Assembly: GCA_027618475.1 (NCBI GenBank)
Contig: JAQCEJ010000011.1
Coordinates: 1 to 64,000, forward strand
Direction of reading: 5' to 3'
Origin: Planctomycetota bacterium
Lineage (GTDB): Bacteria; Planctomycetota; Planctomycetia; Planctomycetales; Planctomycetaceae
DNA length: 64,000 bases
The notes under the pieces were generated by a model. That model was given only the letters and a program-made list of their open reading frames with translations, was not told where the DNA came from and searched no databases. Below are positions 45,852 through 54,835 of this stretch, piece after piece. Within the stretch, counting starts at the first letter, position 1, and every line of letters begins with the position of its first letter. The translations under genes and the position numbers were made by a program.

Positions 45852-46038
45852 TTCGGGATAAGTCCGTCGTCCATTTTCTGCCGGCCGTTTTTACGGTTGG
45901 CGTTGATGCTTCACTCGTCCCTGGTGTGTCTGAATTCAGGGATTTGTTGCCTTTCGCGATCGTATCTGCACATGATGTCGTTGCCTCCTGTTTGATCGCC
46001 ATCAATTACGGACAGGTGCCGAACAGGTGCCAGTGTTC

Positions 46039-47547
46039 ATGCTGACTTCGTCGATTATTGAAACGATTGAATCGCTCATGCGGAATTATTTTATCGATTC
46101 TCCGTCAACCCTTCTGTTCCTTGCTCACATAACGATTGTCGTCGGGCTCTCGATCAGAGTCATTATGAAACGACCGGCGACCGGTGTCGCTTTGGCATGG
46201 TTGCTGATTATCGGTGGGGCTCCCTTCGTGGGGGGAGTGATTTATCTGTTGATGGGGGAACGGCGCATCAGCCATCAACGGCTTGTGGCCATCGGAAAAT
46301 CCCGTCACGACCGGCGACAGATTGCCCAACACGCCATTGATGCGGGATTGACGGCGGTTGATTGGGATCGACACACTCCTGCTACGTTTCAGATGAACCA
46401 ACTCGGGCTGGCGCTCGTCGGTATTCCCACCGTTCGAGGAAACCAGTTCGCGTTGTTCTCAGATACGGAAGATATCCTGCGCCGTCTGGCTGACGACATT
46501 GATGCCGCCCAACAATGTGTGTTGATGGAGTTCTACATCTGGAATGAAGGGGGGCTCGCCGATGATGTGCTCGCTGCCGTCATGCGAGCGGCTCGTCGCG
46601 GCGTTCAGTGTTGTCTGCTGATTGATGCTCTGGGGGCGCGACCGTGGTGGAAAGGAAAACAGCCGCAGCAATTGCGAGAGGCGGGGGTCGAAATTCGTCC
46701 GGCGCTTCCGGTCGGGTTGTCGCGGGCTTTTTATGGACGAACCGATTTACGCCTGCACCGAAAGATCGTTGTGATCGACAGCAAAATTGCCTGGACCGGC
46801 AGCATGAATCTCGTTGACCCCCGATACTTCAAACAAGGGGCAGGAGTCGGAGAATGGGTCGATGCCATGGTTCGTCTCGAAGGTTCAGTCGTCGTCCCGC
46901 TTGCGGGAATTCTCATCAGCGATTGGAGCCTTGAAACCGACGAAACCATCAATGAACTTATCGCTCGATTCGAGCTGCGATTGGCGGAACCGATCGGTTC
47001 GGTTGATATTCAGGTTATTCCTTCCGGTCCGGGGCAGACGATCGACGGACTCTTGCAGATGCTGGTCGCATTGATCAACTCGGCGGAGAAGGAAGTGACG
47101 TTGACGACACCGTATCTGGTGCCGGATGAGTCGCTCTTGCGCGCTCTGCGGGGTGCCGCGGGCCGGGGTGTGAAAGTTCGATTGATCGTTCCCGAAAAGG
47201 TCGATTCGTTACTGACGCGATATGCCAGTCGTTCGTATTACGACGACCTGCTGGAGGTCGGTATCGAAATCTACCTCTTTCATGCCGGGTTGTTGCATAC
47301 GAAATCAATTGTCGTGGATGGACAACGCGCCATGTTCGGCACCGTCAATCTCGACATGCGAAGCATCTGGCTGAACTACGAAGTCGTGCTATTCGTTTAC
47401 GATCAGAATTTTGCGATGGATGTGAAGCGGCTGCAACACGATTATATCGAGCAGTCGAATCGGCTGGATCCGCAGTTGTGGGCCAAGCGGGGCTTTCGAG
47501 ACCGACTGGCGGAAAATACGCTTCGACTTTTCAGCCCGCTGCTCTGA
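46039..47547 (+). CDS. cls: Cardiolipin synthase (phospholipase D family)
   Basis: The enzyme makes cardiolipin from phosphatidylglycerol at the inner membrane. About 502 residues from the ATG at 46039, with CAGGTGCC upstream; GTGs at 46027 and 46033 are in frame. Two membrane segments near the N-terminus (TLLFLAHITIVVGLSIRVIM and LAWLLIIGGAPFVGGVIYLL) precede two HKD motifs: LHRKIVVIDSKIAWTGSMN (His240) and LHTKSIVVDGQRAMFGTVN (His420). The spacing of the two is normal for ClsA-type enzymes. Confidence 0.95.
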   Translation: MLTSSIIETIESLMRNYFIDSPSTLLFLAHITIVVGLSIRVIMKRPATGVALAWLLIIGGAPFVGGVIYLLMGERRISHQRLVAIGKSRHDRRQIAQHAIDAGLTAVDWDRHTPATFQMNQLGLALVGIPTVRGNQFALFSDTEDILRRLADDIDAAQQCVLMEFYIWNEGGLADDVLAAVMRAARRGVQCCLLIDALGARPWWKGKQPQQLREAGVEIRPALPVGLSRAFYGRTDLRLHRKIVVIDSKIAWTGSMNLVDPRYFKQGAGVGEWVDAMVRLEGSVVVPLAGILISDWSLETDETINELIARFELRLAEPIGSVDIQVIPSGPGQTIDGLLQMLVALINSAEKEVTLTTPYLVPDESLLRALRGAAGRGVKVRLIVPEKVDSLLTRYASRSYYDDLLEVGIEIYLFHAGLLHTKSIVVDGQRAMFGTVNLDMRSIWLNYEVVLFVYDQNFAMDVKRLQHDYIEQSNRLDPQLWAKRGFRDRLAENTLRLFSPLL

Positions 47548-47599
47548 CGCGAACGAAGAATTGAGTTGCAGCAGTGCGCTGCACATCAGCCATTCTTAC

Positions 47600-48214
47600 T
47601 CAGGCGGCCTGAGACGACGGACCTTCACCATAGAGTTCGAGCACACGATCGATCTCGCTGACGGTTCGCTCCATACAGCGAGCGATTTCATCGGCCCGGA
47701 AACCCGCCTGGTGCAGATAGACGATCATCTGCCTCTGTTCGACCGATAAATGAAAGGGCAACATCGGGCTGCCGGCCTGCGATGAATCGTCGAGCGATTG
47801 GTGGGAAGGGGCGATCCGCGTCAGCGAAATAATATCGGGCGAGATATCGCTCGATGACGCAAATTGATCTTTATTCGCCTGCGTCCGTTCGAGGAGTTCT
47901 TCGAGGCGATCGGTTTCGCGTTGTGCTTCGACCATCAATTGATCGAGTATCGCCAGGCGCGATTCGATTCGACCTTCAACTTCGCGACTGTAGTCGTACA
48001 ATCGTACCTCCAATTTCTGCAGAAACTGATGCTGAGACTGTACCGCCTCGGTGCGGTCGCGGGCGGCTTCTGCAATTGTATTTGATTTCGACCTCCGACG
48101 AGTTCGCCAGAGTGCAAACAACGCCACGGCAAGAAACAACACGCCCACGCGAATCATCATTCCCCCATCACCAATATTGTCAGCGGCGAGCGTTTGTGTG
48201 AAAAAGTGAATCAT
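47600..48214 (-). CDS. Membrane-anchored coiled-coil protein with C-terminal helix-turn-helix-like end
   Basis: I do not recognise this 204-residue protein by name. One transmembrane segment (MIRVGVLFLAVALFALW, about 20-36) is followed by basic residues, then a long heptad-rich helix (about 45-115; EVRLYDYSREVEGRIESRLA, QLMVEAQRETDRLEELLERT). The last 45 residues (LSVEQRQMIVYLHQAGFRAD then EIARCMERTVSEIDRVLELY) have the spacing of a helix-turn-helix as in sigma factor region 4 or DUF6115. The gene lies between cls and larC, transcribed against cls, and ends 52 bases from it. A cytosolic DNA or protein-binding tail tethered to the membrane is a guess. Confidence 0.8.
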   Translation of the reverse strand: MIHFFTQTLAADNIGDGGMMIRVGVLFLAVALFALWRTRRRSKSNTIAEAARDRTEAVQSQHQFLQKLEVRLYDYSREVEGRIESRLAILDQLMVEAQRETDRLEELLERTQANKDQFASSSDISPDIISLTRIAPSHQSLDDSSQAGSPMLPFHLSVEQRQMIVYLHQAGFRADEIARCMERTVSEIDRVLELYGEGPSSQAA

Positions 48215-48240
48215 TGAATCTGCCAGGAGTTAAATTCGAG

Positions 48241-49557
48241 TTATGAATGATCATGATCATGCCCGTCATGATCGTGGTCGTGCCGATAATCATGTTCGAA
48301 TGCAGGCGTTTCATGTACCGGCGGTTTGATGTTGGGTACGATCTGAGGCGATGTGCTCATCAATTCTGACACGGCGTCGTCAGACAGTTGTAAAAAAGCC
48401 TGTTCAGCGGCACGATAGACGGTCCAGAGTGGAATGTTCTGTGCCTCCGCAACGCGGGCACACTCTTCATATTCGGGAACGAACAACGGTTTGCCACCGT
48501 TTCGCCAACCGAGTTTTCCCTGCACTGTCCCCCACTCCGTCGTCACGCGATGTACCGATCTGGCACGCTTTGAGCGTTGCACCATCGAACGGCGCAAGCC
48601 GAAAGTTTTTGTCTCGTCGAAAATGATCGACTCGAGACGATCGACATGTGCCGCATCGCCAAGAACGCACAACATGACACCGGGTCGTTCTTTTTTCATT
48701 TGAATCGGAATGGTGTAGACATCGAGCGCACCGGCGGCGAACAGCTTCTGTTTTGTGTAACCGACAATTTCGCCGCTAATGTCGTCGAGATTTGTCTCGA
48801 TAAGGACAATCTGATCGGCATCTTCGCTGAGACGACCGGTCCCGACAAATAATCTCAGCAGATTAGCTCGTTCTTTGAATTCTTTTGTACCGGCACCGTA
48901 ACCGATGGATTCAATCGTCATCTCGGGTAACGAACTGAAGCGATCGACAAGCGTGGCGACAATCGCGGCCCCGGTGGGAGTGGTTAGTTCGCTTTCGATC
49001 GGCACGTCAGCCAACGGAATTCCTTTGAGTAACTCCGCCGTACCTGGAGCGGGAATGGGACAAATGCCGTGAGCGATGCGGATGACCCCTTGCCCCGTGG
49101 GAATCGGACTTGCGTAAATTTGCTCGACACCCAGCAGATCGAATCCGATCGCGGCACCGATAATATCGACAATCGAATCGACGGCCCCGACTTCATGAAA
49201 GTGCACATGAGCGATAGTCGAACCGTGTACCTTCGCCTCGGCCGCAGCCACCGCAAAAAAGATTCTGCGAGCGAGCTCTTTTTGATTCGCAGTGATCGCA
49301 TCAGCACGATCGATGAGTTCAAGTATCTCTTTGAGGCCGCGATGTACGTGCTGAGGCGGATAAACGACTTTGACATGTACACCGCGAAACGCACCGCGCA
49401 TGACCGTTTCAACATCGAGACGCACGTCGGCGAGTCCCAGCGAATCGATACCGGCGCGCAGCGTCTCAAGATCGACACCGGCGTCGATCAACGCCGCCAG
49501 CGTCATGTCACCGCTGATGCCTGTCGGGCAATCGAGATAGGCAATACGCACGAACAC
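48241..49557 (-). CDS. larC: Nickel pincer cofactor biosynthesis protein LarC
   Basis: LarC inserts nickel into the pincer nucleotide cofactor of lactate racemase-type enzymes. The 438-residue protein begins with VRIAYLDCPTGISGDMTLAA (GTG at 49557, or 49551 which fits the usual start better). It contains HVHFHEVGAVDSIVDIIGAA and NLDDISGEIVGYTKQKLFAA, both family landmarks. The C-terminus carries a His/Asp-rich tail with seven His in the last 17 residues, which may chelate nickel. LarA, LarB and LarE are not in the window. The gene is 26 bases downstream of the next minus-strand gene. Confidence 0.93.
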   Translation of the reverse strand: MFVRIAYLDCPTGISGDMTLAALIDAGVDLETLRAGIDSLGLADVRLDVETVMRGAFRGVHVKVVYPPQHVHRGLKEILELIDRADAITANQKELARRIFFAVAAAEAKVHGSTIAHVHFHEVGAVDSIVDIIGAAIGFDLLGVEQIYASPIPTGQGVIRIAHGICPIPAPGTAELLKGIPLADVPIESELTTPTGAAIVATLVDRFSSLPEMTIESIGYGAGTKEFKERANLLRLFVGTGRLSEDADQIVLIETNLDDISGEIVGYTKQKLFAAGALDVYTIPIQMKKERPGVMLCVLGDAAHVDRLESIIFDETKTFGLRRSMVQRSKRARSVHRVTTEWGTVQGKLGWRNGGKPLFVPEYEECARVAEAQNIPLWTVYRAAEQAFLQLSDDAVSELMSTSPQIVPNIKPPVHETPAFEHDYRHDHDHDGHDHDHS

Positions 49558-49686
49558 CCACCGAACTGAAAGGAACGTTCCGCCGCGTCACAAACCCTCG
49601 AAAAACCAGCGGTGGAAAGATCGCGCAATCTTAATCGTGATGCGACATTCGACCAAGAGCAATCGAGTAGCATCCCCCCAGCCACA

Positions 49687-50511
49687 CTATTTTACCGGTC
49701 CCTGCTGGCGGGCGAGCGCGATAATTTCGGCGGTCGAACCAGGCGTTTTTGCCGTCCCACCCCCTGTGGCTGAATCGGATTGGGGAGCTTCAGCGACCGC
49801 TTCCTCGACAGGAGCAGCTTCTGCCGCCGTTTCTTCTTCAACTTCAACTGGTGTGGGGGCTTCGACCTTGGGGGACGTTGCTTTGGCTCCGCCGCTTCCC
49901 GCGGCACCTTGCTGACGCGCGAGTTCGAGAGGTGAGAGTTTCTTGCCCGTTGGCGCAGCTGGTTTCGATGCGGCTGGAGCATCACTCGTGGGAGAGGCTT
50001 TCGCGGCACCGGCGGCACCTTGTTGGCGCGCCAATTCCAACGGTGATAGTTTTTTCTGCGCCGGAACTGCGGACTCGGCTTTAGCAGCGGGAGGCTTCGC
50101 CGTTCCTGCTGCTCCCTGTTGACGGGCCATTTCTAAAGGAGAAAGTTTTTTACCGGAGGCAGGCGCGGCTGCACCCGCAGCCCCTTGTGCGCGGGCCATT
50201 TCGAGAGGACTTTTACCTGCCGGCTTGGCAGCCGGTTTTTTATCCGCAACCGGAGTCTTTGCTTTTTCTTGTGTGGCTTCTTTTTTGCTGACCGGAGCCG
50301 TCACGACTTTGAGAAATGAGGGATCGATATCGTACCAGCCGATATCTTCACTCCCGTCAAACTCGACAAGCGCGCGTCCGCTCATATTGACGGTCTTGAC
50401 TTTGCCGGTTTTCCCTTGAAAGCGACGCAACTCGGCAACACCTTCTTGAACGATGACGTACCGATCGGTCAACTCTTTTTTCAGCGTCTCAGCCTGAGCA
50501 AACGTAATCAT
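49687..50511 (-). CDS. SH3/KOW-like protein with four SPLE(M/L)ARxQGAAG repeats
   Basis: The 274-residue protein begins with a folded domain of about 70 residues (GVAELRRFQGKTGKVKTVNM, FDGSEDIGWYDIDPSFLKVV) that has a KOW/SH3-like beta-barrel pattern. A long Ala/Pro/Lys-rich tail follows with near-identical short motifs SPLEMARAQGAAG (101-113), SPLEMARQQGAAG (124-136), SPLELARQQGAAG (156-168) and the same again (193-205), and a degenerate EIIALARQQGPVK at the C-terminus. The linkers between them are disordered-looking. I do not recognise a family. Such spaced short motifs look like binding sites for one partner. Confidence 0.8.
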   Translation of the reverse strand: MITFAQAETLKKELTDRYVIVQEGVAELRRFQGKTGKVKTVNMSGRALVEFDGSEDIGWYDIDPSFLKVVTAPVSKKEATQEKAKTPVADKKPAAKPAGKSPLEMARAQGAAGAAAPASGKKLSPLEMARQQGAAGTAKPPAAKAESAVPAQKKLSPLELARQQGAAGAAKASPTSDAPAASKPAAPTGKKLSPLELARQQGAAGSGGAKATSPKVEAPTPVEVEEETAAEAAPVEEAVAEAPQSDSATGGGTAKTPGSTAEIIALARQQGPVK

Positions 50512-50909
50512 TCTGTCCGGATCTCTATACGAAACTGTTGATAGATTTTTATGGTTTCACGCTACTGTGAATGGCCTCAGCCGATCCATTGTCCTGTGAG
50601 GTCAAACAGATCAAAGTGTCGCAAATACCTTGCTGACCCTCTTCCCTGCCGAAAAGCCATCGCGAACAGGGAGATTCTGTTCCAAAAGCGGTATCAAATC
50701 AAGGGCCGGACATCGAAAACCATTGTGTTTACGTCAATCTCAGATGAAATCAACCCGTGAAGTGATCACGGGGTACCCGTAGACCTGTTTTTTTGCATTA
50801 CCTGTCCAGCTTTGTTATTCTTGATGGCGAGGGGACTCCGCCGGTCTTTATCTCTTTCTCCCCAAACGATTTCAAAAAACTCATTGCTGGGAATACGGGA
50901 ATCGAGTCC
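50512..50909. other. Gap upstream of the DUF1570 gene
   Basis: The frame of the next gene stays open here back to 50793, but without coding character. An imperfect G/C-rich segment GATCACGGGGTACCCGTAGA near 50764 contains the palindrome GGGTACCC. I see nothing else. Confidence 0.4.
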
Positions 50910-52325
50910 ATGAGCTTTTTATGTGCGACGTTAAGTTTTCGAATCTCGTCCGTCGGGACAGTTCTGGCGTTATTTTTTCTTGTCCCGATACCGTTGCATG
51001 GGGATGAATTCACCTATTTCGACGCCGAAGGGGATACGCAGACCGTGCAAGCCCGGCTGGCCGGTTCCGCACAAGGTTTTTTCGCCCTTGAACTCGCCGA
51101 TGGCCAAATCCTGCTCGTCGCTGAGGGAAATGTCAAAACTCGTGTAGCCGGCGATGATCCCGAACCCCTCGATGCTGAAGATGTCAATCAAAATCTCGTT
51201 CAGATGTTTGGCGGTGAGGAATACGTCATATCTTATGTCGATACCTCTCATGTTCTCGTGTATATTCCACACCGACCGATTGACGATAAACGGGAAAAGA
51301 GCCGGAAGCTGACGCTGTTAAAACACTCCGCACGCTATTTGAATTCGATGGAGCGAAAATTTTCGGAGCATGTCAAATACAATCGACTCGACGACCATCC
51401 ATTTCGGTTTCCGCTGGTGACGATCATCTTCGAAACGGACGACGATTTTGAAGAGTACACGCGAAAGGTGACGAGCAACAATACCGGGCTTTCTGCGGGT
51501 GCGATCGCGGCGTTTTACGATGCGTTGACCAATTACCTGGTTCTACGCGAAAGCGAATGCGCCACGTTCGAAGTTCCGCTGCATGAATCGATTCATCAGC
51601 AGGTCTTCAATCGCGAAATTCTGCAACGGATGGCTCCGGTGCCGGTCTGGTTTCATGAAGGGATCGCAAACGCATTTGAAGGGGATGGCAAAACCATCAA
51701 AAGAGGGCCGCGGGCCGTCAACGAAAAGTATTGTCAACAATCGTTGGCGGCACAACAGGTGACATGGGACGACATGGTGCGTAACGATCGGGCTTTTCAA
51801 TCAGATTCGACAGCTGGAGACGCCTATGGCCATGCATGGGGGCTGCACTGGCTGATGGTGAACAATTATCGCGATGAATATTCTTTATACGTCAAGTATC
51901 TCGCCCAGTTGACGCCGTTGGAAGTGGTCGACGAAACTGAGCGGGTGGAGCAGTTCGAAAAAATTATGAAAACTTCTGTCGACAAGCTTCACGACGAATT
52001 TCTGCAGAAGATTCGTGCCGCTTTGAAGAAACTCAACCGCAACGGAACTTCATTTCAGCGAAATTTGCACGACATACCGAATACGGTGACACCGAAATCG
52101 ATATTCACACGTGGTACTCAATTGTCGGTCGGAGGGCGAACCGATTTGACGCACACGATATTCTCGTCGTTGCGATCCGGGTCCGGATCACCCTCGGTGA
52201 ACGTTCGCACGTCACGCGATCACCATCTCGAACCATCGGAAAATCGGTCAGGTATATCGCGATGGTTAAAACCTGGAATCGATTTTTCCGTCCCTGTCGA
52301 ACAACGATGGCAAGTCAAGCAGTGA
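50910..52325 (+). CDS. DUF1570 protein with gluzincin-like HExxH site
   Basis: The 471-residue product starts at the ATG at 50910 and has a hydrophobic signal (SVGTVLALFFLVPIPLHG). The zinc motif HESIH (residues 225-229) fits HExxH, and 25 residues later WFHEGIANAFEG has the Glu and spacing of the third ligand in gluzincin metallopeptidases. This is the pattern of DUF1570, which is common in planctomycetes and of unproven activity. The last 90 residues are Arg/Ser-rich and look disordered. No partner gene is evident. Confidence 0.88.
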   Translation: MSFLCATLSFRISSVGTVLALFFLVPIPLHGDEFTYFDAEGDTQTVQARLAGSAQGFFALELADGQILLVAEGNVKTRVAGDDPEPLDAEDVNQNLVQMFGGEEYVISYVDTSHVLVYIPHRPIDDKREKSRKLTLLKHSARYLNSMERKFSEHVKYNRLDDHPFRFPLVTIIFETDDDFEEYTRKVTSNNTGLSAGAIAAFYDALTNYLVLRESECATFEVPLHESIHQQVFNREILQRMAPVPVWFHEGIANAFEGDGKTIKRGPRAVNEKYCQQSLAAQQVTWDDMVRNDRAFQSDSTAGDAYGHAWGLHWLMVNNYRDEYSLYVKYLAQLTPLEVVDETERVEQFEKIMKTSVDKLHDEFLQKIRAALKKLNRNGTSFQRNLHDIPNTVTPKSIFTRGTQLSVGGRTDLTHTIFSSLRSGSGSPSVNVRTSRDHHLEPSENRSGISRWLKPGIDFSVPVEQRWQVKQ

Positions 52326-52475
52326 GTTCTTGCTTTGGCTAAGCCTTTGCGTTGCGGCTTGATGACGGTCTGATTCAGGGGGCCGATGGCTTTATGATTT
52401 ATGGTGATTCGCTATGATCTCAAGGGAACTTCCCGGAAGGGGTCATAATTCCGTTCTAATAATGGGTTCAAAATC

Positions 52476-53312
52476 ATGGCGATGAAATTGTCACTTTCCG
52501 TGCGGATCGCTGAAGCTCCGTGCAAGACCAGGCTTAACGTTCCGTTCGGCGACCTCGTTCAATTGGCGAAGGAGGTCGGTTATCACGCCGTCTGCATGAG
52601 GGCGAGTGCCGGCGGCACGCAGACTCCTCGAGCGGAACTCGAAAAAATGCGTGACGACGTTGAATCGGCCGGTCTCACGGTTTCGATGGTGACCGCAGAT
52701 TTCGACGTCCCGCTGAATAATGACCAGGGTCCGAACAGCCTCAAAAACATCGCGCCAAGCCTCGACGTCGCTGAGGCGCTGGGCTGTGATCTCATACGGA
52801 TCTGCCTGAAGAAATCGGAAGACATTTCTCATCTTGTAAAAGCGGTAGACGCGGCGGCGACACGCAACATCCGGCTGGCGCATCAATGTCATCACGCATC
52901 GCTGTTCGAGCGGGTCGATGACACGATGAAAATTCTACGATCGATCGGCAGCGGCAATTTCGGCCTCATCTATGAACCGGCCAACTTATACATGGTGTAT
53001 CAGGATTACGGCATCGACGCCATTCGGCAATTCAAACCCTACATCATGAATGTGTATCTGCAAAATCACCGGTTGGGTGAGGACGGACCGGCCTATTACG
53101 ACACCTATACGCAGGGGCGACAGCGGTATCATCATCTACCGATTTGGGACGAAGGGGGCGTCGATTTTCCACACGTCATCGATGCACTCAAGGCGATCAA
53201 TTACGATGGATACGTCACGATCCACCAGGCTTACGGCGAGATTATGGGTCCGGACGAGGCTGCCCTAGAGAGTGCTCAATACCTCCGCAGCCTCGGCGGA
53301 TTCGTGACATGA
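52476..53312 (+). CDS. Xylose isomerase-like TIM barrel (sugar phosphate isomerase/epimerase)
   Basis: The 278-residue protein has the AP-endonuclease-2-type TIM-barrel pattern. Strands such as YHAVCMRA, GCDLIRICLKK, IRLAHQCHHASLFERVDD and FGLIYEPANLYM follow at regular intervals, and the final FPHVIDALKAINYDGYVTIH contains the His typical of these enzymes. Family members isomerise or epimerise sugars or inositols with a bound divalent metal; conserved Glu, Asp and His residues are partly visible. The substrate is not known. It lies upstream of the sulfatase-like gene on the same strand. Confidence 0.88.
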   Translation: MAMKLSLSVRIAEAPCKTRLNVPFGDLVQLAKEVGYHAVCMRASAGGTQTPRAELEKMRDDVESAGLTVSMVTADFDVPLNNDQGPNSLKNIAPSLDVAEALGCDLIRICLKKSEDISHLVKAVDAAATRNIRLAHQCHHASLFERVDDTMKILRSIGSGNFGLIYEPANLYMVYQDYGIDAIRQFKPYIMNVYLQNHRLGEDGPAYYDTYTQGRQRYHHLPIWDEGGVDFPHVIDALKAINYDGYVTIHQAYGEIMGPDEAALESAQYLRSLGGFVT

Positions 53313-53416
53313 CGAGCTACCGCGCCGTCTGATTGATCGTTTGAATTGTCCGACATCTGGATTCGGTTTATGGCCTGCTTCTCACAAGGGGAGAAGTATG
53401 AAGATATGGGACGGAA

Positions 53417-54580
53417 ATGAAAGCCAACGTTATCGTTTTGTCCTTCGACGTGATGCCTCTCAGCTTGCTCGGCTGTTACGGCAACGAGTGGGCTCTCACG
53501 CCCCATTTCGATCAACTGGCGTGGGAAGGAGTCACGTTCGATCAACACTTCACGACGGATGCGACTCCCGAACGACGGCAACTCGCGTGGTGGACCGGAA
53601 ACTCGTCTGAACCCGAGTTGGGAGAGTTCCCCGATGCTCAGGCCAAATTTCTATTCCGTGTTCTGCACGACATTCCGTGTGTGCTGCATGTGGAGCCAGC
53701 AACCAGGCCTGTTTCGCGAACGAAAAAAGGGGTCAAGAAATCCATAACAAAACGGACGTCACCGTTCGAACGTTTGTTACAGTTCGGCCTGGCATCGGTC
53801 GAAGAACTCCGCGAGCGAGGCTCATCGTCGCTGTTATGGCTGCATTATGACGGCCTTGCCGAACCGTTCGATCCGCCACCCGAGTATCTGGAACTGTACC
53901 TCGACGAACTCGAAGATCTCCCCGACGATCAGCGGAGTCTCGATCTGATTCACGCCGCGGCGGCGGTGTCGCATCTCGATCATCTCTTCGGCCATTTCCG
54001 TCGGCAATACGAAGAACAGTGCCGCGGTGAGGAGTTGATCTGGGTTTTCACCGCTGCGGGGAGTTGCCCGGTTGGATTCGAACCCAATGGCCGCTCCCCC
54101 GCGGAAAGGATGTCCGAAGGTTACATTCATACGCCGTTAATCATCGCGTCGTCAAATGGTTCGACGAAGGAAAAGAAATCGACCCGTTCCGTAGCCTCAT
54201 CAGCCCGAAGCGCCGGTACGCGTCGACAACAACTGGTGCAAACGATCGATCTGCTGCCGACTTTGTGTGAATTGTTTCACATCGAATGGGACGAACCGAT
54301 CGAGGGACAAAGTCTGCTGCCGATGCTCGGCGATGCCGCGACTCCAAGTCGACCTCATCTTTTTATTCGCGACGCCGGCAAAATGGCAGGGATGCGAACG
54401 GAGACTGAGTTTCTCGTCTGCCGTGCCGCGAATGACCAGATGCTCGGTGAAGATCATTTCGGGAAGGAGATTTTGCTGTATCGAAAACCTGAAGACCGCT
54501 GGGAAGAGCACGATGTCTCTCGCATGACGCCCGAACTTACGCTGTCGCTCCTACGGCAAGTCCCCTTATGTTCCCATTGA
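53417..54580 (+). CDS. Sulfatase-like protein lacking the catalytic residues
   Basis: The 387-residue protein has the overall plan of an arylsulfatase: NVIVLSFDVMPLSLLGCYGN at the start, TPHFDQLAWEGVTFDQHF, and DLLPTLCELFHIE later. However, the modified residue motif C/S-x-P-x-R is replaced by ATPER (residues 49-53), so the formylglycine precursor is Ala. The usual TSDHG metal motif reads TAAG (212-215), which lacks both Asp and His. The central core is also short. It is therefore probably not a hydrolase, but may have kept a binding role. It has a normal ATG and follows the TIM-barrel gene by 104 bases. Confidence 0.85.
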   Translation: MKANVIVLSFDVMPLSLLGCYGNEWALTPHFDQLAWEGVTFDQHFTTDATPERRQLAWWTGNSSEPELGEFPDAQAKFLFRVLHDIPCVLHVEPATRPVSRTKKGVKKSITKRTSPFERLLQFGLASVEELRERGSSSLLWLHYDGLAEPFDPPPEYLELYLDELEDLPDDQRSLDLIHAAAAVSHLDHLFGHFRRQYEEQCRGEELIWVFTAAGSCPVGFEPNGRSPAERMSEGYIHTPLIIASSNGSTKEKKSTRSVASSARSAGTRRQQLVQTIDLLPTLCELFHIEWDEPIEGQSLLPMLGDAATPSRPHLFIRDAGKMAGMRTETEFLVCRAANDQMLGEDHFGKEILLYRKPEDRWEEHDVSRMTPELTLSLLRQVPLCSH

Positions 54581-54835
54581 CGTGCTGCGTATAATTGCAG
54601 TTGGAGACATTCGAATGGGCCGCCTCGTGTGCACGGGTTCGTACAGGTTTATTTGAATTTCGCAGCATTACGAGTTGTCAGAAGATGGTCGTGGAAGCTA
54701 ATCTACGTCCGTGGCAACTCTCACCCGTTTGTTTCGCAAAAGGGTGTTAAGTCTCCGCACGATGGCTTGAGGGGGCGAAGATTCTTCACGATAGCGTTAA
54801 ATTTCTTTCCTATTCATCGGAAATAAGGATGTTCC

